This document shows positions 14,556-17,690 of a stretch of 17,690 nt of DNA, piece after piece. Source of the DNA: an uncultured Ellagibacter sp. Lineage in GTDB: Bacteria; Actinomycetota; Coriobacteriia; Coriobacteriales; Eggerthellaceae. Location: NCBI GenBank assembly GCA_934654815.1, contig CAKUGU010000045.1, forward strand, positions 1 through 17,690, in the 5' to 3' direction. Positions within the stretch are counted from its first letter, which is position 1. Each line of letters opens with the position of its first letter. The notes beneath the pieces were generated by a model. It made no database searches. It had not been told where the DNA came from and was given only the letters and a program-made list of their open reading frames with translations. The translations under genes were made by a program, and so were the position numbers.

Positions 14556-16069
14556 TTCCCCACCTTCTTCCGCGGGACGACCGAGACCACGATCTCGGCG
14601 AGAACGGCGAGCAGCGTGACGAACTCGAGACGGCCCGCCCACATCTGGAAGATGTAGAACGCCTCGAGCGACGGGGTCATGCCGGGCGTCACGATGCCCG
14701 TGATGATGCCGCCGTTCGACGTCATCGCGACCGACTCGAGGATGGCCTGCGTCGCCTCGTAGCCATGGGCGATGCCGACGAGCGCGCCGATGGTGTACGT
14801 GATGACGAACAGCACGAAAACCGTCATCGCTTCCTTCACCGCCTCGGGCGAGAGCACGCGCCTGCCGAGATGGTTGTACGAAACGACCACGCGCGCCGAC
14901 GAGGGCGACACCGCTTCCTTCACCGTGGAGACGATGGACTTGAAGATGATGCCGACGCGGTTGAACTTCACGCCGCCCGCGGTCGAGCCGGCGCTGCCGC
15001 CGACGGCCATGATCAGCGCGATCGCCAGAAACGCGCCTGAGGGGAACACGGTGAGGAGCTGGTTGGTGGTGATGTTCTGGAACCCCGTAGTGGAGAACGC
15101 CGAGATCACCATGAACAGGCCGCGGCGAAGGATCGCCGGCAGGTCGGAGAAGAAGGGGCTCACGGAAAGCGAGGACGCCACGACCACGGCCATGACGAGG
15201 AGCCAGATGATCATGGTGCGCACTTCGATGTCGCGGAAGAACGTGCTCATGTGGCCCTTCCACACCTCGGCGTGCACCACGAAGCTCACGGACCCCATGA
15301 TCATGAGCACCATGAGGGTTATCTCTATCGGGAGCGACTCGTAGTAGAGCACGCTCTCGCTCATGGGCGTGAAGCCGCCCGTGTTGAACGCGGAGATGGA
15401 AAGCCACAGCGAATGGAGCGCCGCGCGGACCGGTTCTATGCCGGCGCCCACGGCCATGAAGGTAAGCGCCACGGCAGCGACGACGATGATGGTGAGCGTG
15501 ATGCGCAGAATGAACTGCGTCGTCTGCACCACGTTGGGGACGACGTGCTCGCTTCGGCCCTCGGCGCTGTAGAGCGAGGAACCCGAGCGCTTCCCGAAGA
15601 TGCCAAGCGACAGGGCCACGACGACGAGTCCCAAGCCGCCGACGAAGTGCATCGCGAAGCGGAACATGTTGTCGGCGTTGGAAAGGTGGTCGAGGTCGAG
15701 CGCGACGGAGGCGCCTGTGGTGGTAAGGCCCGACACGCCGTCGAACAGGGCATCCATGTAGGTTGCGTAGTGACCTGACAAAAACAGCGGGATCGACGCG
15801 AACAGGGCGAGCACGATCCAGGCGAAGCCGGTGACAGCGAGCGCCTGCCTGCGCCCCAAACGCCCCGGCTCGATGCGCAGAAAGCGCAGCGCCGTGCCCA
15901 CGGTGAGCGTGAGTCCGATGCTGAACAGATAGCGGGAAGCGGGTTCCCATTCCTGGAAGACGAGAGCCGTCACGAACGGGACGGTCATGAGCGCGGCGAA
16001 CAGCTGGGTCAGCGTGCCCAGGTAATGCCCGATGACGCGCAGGTCGTAGAGCCTGAATCTTTGCCACAT
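14552..16069 (-). CDS. trkH: TrkH/KtrB-family potassium uptake channel subunit
   Basis: This 505-residue membrane protein has the four membrane-pore-membrane repeats of the superfamily. The selectivity-filter segments are SGLTTTGAS (113-121), SAFNTGGFT (226-234), SAFSTTGFQ (323-331) and AMTSNGGIIT (near 448-457). A GGSAGSTAGGVK loop (357-368) in the third repeat is the conserved gate region. The first filter reads TTTGA, typical of TrkH. These proteins take up K+ (sometimes Na+) and need a cytoplasmic TrkA/KtrA nucleotide-binding partner; no such gene is in the window. The ATG at 16067-16069 follows the stop of the small membrane peptide by four bases and has CTGGGG upstream inside that gene. 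The downstream gene overlaps by four bases. Confidence 0.95.
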   Translation of the reverse strand: MWQRFRLYDLRVIGHYLGTLTQLFAALMTVPFVTALVFQEWEPASRYLFSIGLTLTVGTALRFLRIEPGRLGRRQALAVTGFAWIVLALFASIPLFLSGHYATYMDALFDGVSGLTTTGASVALDLDHLSNADNMFRFAMHFVGGLGLVVVALSLGIFGKRSGSSLYSAEGRSEHVVPNVVQTTQFILRITLTIIVVAAVALTFMAVGAGIEPVRAALHSLWLSISAFNTGGFTPMSESVLYYESLPIEITLMVLMIMGSVSFVVHAEVWKGHMSTFFRDIEVRTMIIWLLVMAVVVASSLSVSPFFSDLPAILRRGLFMVISAFSTTGFQNITTNQLLTVFPSGAFLAIALIMAVGGSAGSTAGGVKFNRVGIIFKSIVSTVKEAVSPSSARVVVSYNHLGRRVLSPEAVKEAMTVFVLFVITYTIGALVGIAHGYEATQAILESVAMTSNGGIITGIVTPGMTPSLEAFYIFQMWAGRLEFVTLLAVLAEIVVSVVPRKKVGK

Positions 16070-16073
16070 GGCT

Positions 16074-16211
16074 CTACCCCAGGATGATGCGGGTCAGGCA
16101 CATGAGCACCGCCATCGCAAGGAGAAAGCACACCACGAAAAGAACCATGATGGCAACCCCCATAAGAGGCGGCGCGACAAACGCGCGTATGTCGGACGAA
16201 AGCTTTCGCAT
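16074..16211 (-). CDS. Putative 45-residue single-helix membrane peptide ahead of trkH
   Basis: The frame encodes a basic N-terminus (MRKLSSDIRAFVAPP), one strongly hydrophobic helix at about residues 16-38 (MGVAIMVLFVVCFLLAMAVL), and RIILG at the end. Its stop is four bases before the trkH ATG, whose ribosome site lies inside this gene. No Shine-Dalgarno sequence precedes the ATG at 16209-16211. However, TAGAAT (16219-16224) lies seven bases upstream, so transcription could start at the A of this ATG, giving a leaderless message, a common arrangement in actinobacteria. A longer reading starting at 16340 would add a purine-rich non-coding-looking segment. By analogy with KdpF it might help assemble the transporter, but that is inference. 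Confidence 0.55.
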   Translation of the reverse strand: MRKLSSDIRAFVAPPLMGVAIMVLFVVCFLLAMAVLMCLTRIILG

Positions 16212-16218
16212 GGGGCAT

Positions 16219-16224
16219 ATTCTA
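16219..16224 (-). promoter_or_regulatory. Putative -10 box for a leaderless transcript of the trkH operon
   Basis: The minus strand reads TAGAAT, followed seven bases later by the ATG of the 45-residue membrane peptide. That spacing puts the transcription start at the start codon itself. No good -35 is visible 16-18 bases upstream. Confidence 0.45.
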
Positions 16225-16367
16225 GTACATTTGCCCGAAAAGGCACGAGGGGCGGTTTCCGCAACAGTCCCGTTCGGGCGACGCGGCAGGATACGGCCGC
16301 AAGCGGAGCGACGGAAGGCCCCGAAACCCGCCAAGCCCAAAGCGCTTCAGGGAAGGCACGCGAAACG

Positions 16368-16400
16368 AAAAAAGCCGCCAGGCTGATGGAGCCTGGCGGC
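16368..16400 (-). terminator. Intrinsic terminator of clpB
   Basis: GCCGCCAGGCT (16374-16384) and AGCCTGGCGGC (16390-16400) form a perfect 11-pair stem with a five-base loop. On the minus strand it is followed by six T residues (16368-16373). It lies 58 bases past the clpB stop, so it ends the clpB transcript and insulates the trkH promoter. Confidence 0.95.
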
Positions 16401-16457
16401 ATAGGGAACCAAAGGGAAGGCGAGCGCTGCAGCACCCGCCTTCCCTAGCTTAGACCC

Positions 16458-17690
16458 TTAGTCGATCGGGACGGCGTCCAGATCGAGCGGGGCCTCGATG
16501 CGGCAGGTGTAGTCGCCCGCCGCATCGTCGATGTCGATGAGCACATGGCTGCGGTCGACGAGCTTGCCGCGCACGGCCTGCTCGGCGATGCGGTCGACCA
16601 CCTCGCGCTGGATCAAGCGCTTCAGCGGACGAGCGCCGTACACCGGGTCGAAACCGTCGATCGACAGGTGCTCGAGCGCCGCGGGCGTCACGTCGAGCGA
16701 CACATGGCGGTCGGCCAAGCGCTTGCGCACATCTTCGAGCTGCAGCTTCACGATCGGCTCCATGGCCTCGATCGACAGCGGCTTGAACGTGATGATGTCG
16801 TCGATGCGGTTCAGGAACTCGGGCTTGAACGTGGCGCGCAGCGAGTCCTGGATGCGGTTCGTGAACTCGGCGAGTTTCTTCGAAGCCGTGGCCACGTCGG
16901 CCTTCATCATGCCTTCCATCATCTGGCCCATCGACTCGTTCTCGGCAGCGAAGTCGCGGATCTCCTGGCTGGCGATGTTGCTCGTCATGATGATAATGGC
17001 GTTCTTGAAGCTGACCACGCGCCCCTGGCCGTCGGTCAAGCGGCCATCATCGAGCACCTGAAGAAGCACGTTGAACACGTCGGGGTGCGCCTTCTCGATC
17101 TCGTCGAGCAGCACGACCGAGTAGGGCTTGCGACGCACGGCCTCGGTGAGCTGGCCGCCCTCGTCGTAACCCACGTATCCCGGAGGCGCGCCGATCAGGC
17201 GCTGCACGCTGAACTTCTCCATGTACTCGGACATGTCGATGCGCACCATGGCCTTCTCGGAGTCGAACAGGTACTCGGCGAGCGCCTTGGCGAGCTCGGT
17301 CTTGCCCACGCCCGTGGGGCCTAAGAACAGGAAGCTGCCCACTGGACGGTTCGGGTCGGAAAGCCCCGCGCGGTTGCGGCGAATGGCGCCGGCCACCGCA
17401 TGCACGGCCTCGTCCTGGCCGACGACGCGCTCATGCAGCTTGTCCTCCAAGTCGGCGAGCTTCTCCATCTCGCCCTGCATCATCTTCTGGACCGGGATGC
17501 CCGTCCACGCGCTCACCACCTCGGCGATCTCGTCTTCGGACACCTCCTCCTTCAAGATAGCGCCGTCGTTCTGCTTCACGTTGAGCGCGTCCTCGGCCTC
17601 CTTCAGGCGCTGCTGCAGCGAGGGAATCGTGGAGTAGCGCAGCTCAGACGCACGCGAGAGGTCGCCCTCGCGCGTGACGCGCTCCTCTTC
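16458..17690 (-). CDS. clpB: ClpB disaggregase, C-terminal 410 residues (N-terminus off the right edge)
   Basis: The visible part starts in the end of the coiled-coil middle domain ([19 protein letters not shown]) and covers all of the second AAA+ module. It shows the [16 protein letters not shown] linker, Walker [15 protein letters not shown], the pore loop [13 protein letters not shown], Walker [16 protein letters not shown], the arginine-finger region [13 protein letters not shown] and sensor-2 [10 protein letters not shown]. ClpB hexamers thread aggregated proteins through the pore with DnaK. The segment between TSNIASQEI and FKPEFLNRI is longer than I expect and Met-rich ([20 protein letters not shown]). 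An internal GTG at 17577-17579 is not the start: the frame continues upstream to the window edge with good ClpB sequence. The gene ends 58 bases before a strong terminator. Confidence 0.96.
   Translation of the reverse strand, partial: EEERVTREGDLSRASELRYSTIPSLQQRLKEAEDALNVKQNDGAILKEEVSEDEIAEVVSAWTGIPVQKMMQGEMEKLADLEDKLHERVVGQDEAVHAVAGAIRRNRAGLSDPNRPVGSFLFLGPTGVGKTELAKALAEYLFDSEKAMVRIDMSEYMEKFSVQRLIGAPPGYVGYDEGGQLTEAVRRKPYSVVLLDEIEKAHPDVFNVLLQVLDDGRLTDGQGRVVSFKNAIIIMTSNIASQEIRDFAAENESMGQMMEGMMKADVATASKKLAEFTNRIQDSLRATFKPEFLNRIDDIITFKPLSIEAMEPIVKLQLEDVRKRLADRHVSLDVTPAALEHLSIDGFDPVYGARPLKRLIQREVVDRIAEQAVRGKLVDRSHVLIDIDDAAGDYTCRIEAPLDLDAVPID

Noticed and set aside
13926..16067. A 713-codon minus-strand frame covering trkH and the OB-fold-like gene
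   Set aside because: Only its last 209 codons encode a sensible protein. The rest is Arg/His-rich out-of-frame sequence over trkH.

Overview
The window is a compact, high-GC bacterial chromosome segment in which every gene I accept lies on the minus strand, so transcription runs from high to low coordinates. The GC content, TTG and GTG starts, one apparently leaderless small gene, and the gene set (a tandem-pstB Pst operon, TrkH, a LytS-type kinase with a short two-helix membrane part) suggest an actinobacterial lineage, most likely Coriobacteriia/Eggerthellales. That placement is an inference; no rRNA or other marker gene is present.

From right to left: (1) the C-terminal 410 residues of ClpB, closed by a strong intrinsic terminator; (2) a potassium-uptake cluster made of a 45-residue membrane peptide, a TrkH-type channel subunit, an exported OB-fold-like protein translationally coupled to trkH, and the circularly permuted GTPase RsgA; (3) a 617-base intergenic stretch with 51-base tandem repeats and a phosphate-control (Pho box-like) region; (4) a complete phosphate operon, pstS-pstC-pstA-pstB-pstB-phoU, followed by an OmpR/PhoB-type response regulator; (5) a second likely operon with its own TATAAT box: a GT2-like glycosyltransferase, a TauE/SafE permease, a LytS-type histidine kinase and an MscS channel; (6) a 458-base intergenic stretch with a large inverted-repeat structure; (7) a GntR/YtrA-type repressor with a near-perfect palindromic operator over its own promoter, followed by a membrane protein of the DUF5808/DUF1648 type that runs off the left edge.

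The phosphate block is the clearest functional unit. PstS captures phosphate outside the cell, PstC/PstA form the channel, two different PstB ATPases are encoded in tandem, PhoU modulates transport and signalling, and the response regulator probably drives the operon through 11-base-phased GTCAT-type half sites upstream of pstS. No PhoR kinase is present. The only kinase here is of the LytS type, which normally pairs with LytTR regulators, so both two-component proteins look like orphans locally.

I see no defence system, prophage, CRISPR array, tRNA or rRNA. The less ordinary features are non-coding or structural: palindromic DNA carried in frame inside the permease gene, the 139-base inverted-repeat element beside gntR, the 51-base tandem repeats upstream of pstS, the small peptide ahead of trkH, and the exported C-x2-H...D-x-H protein coupled to TrkH.
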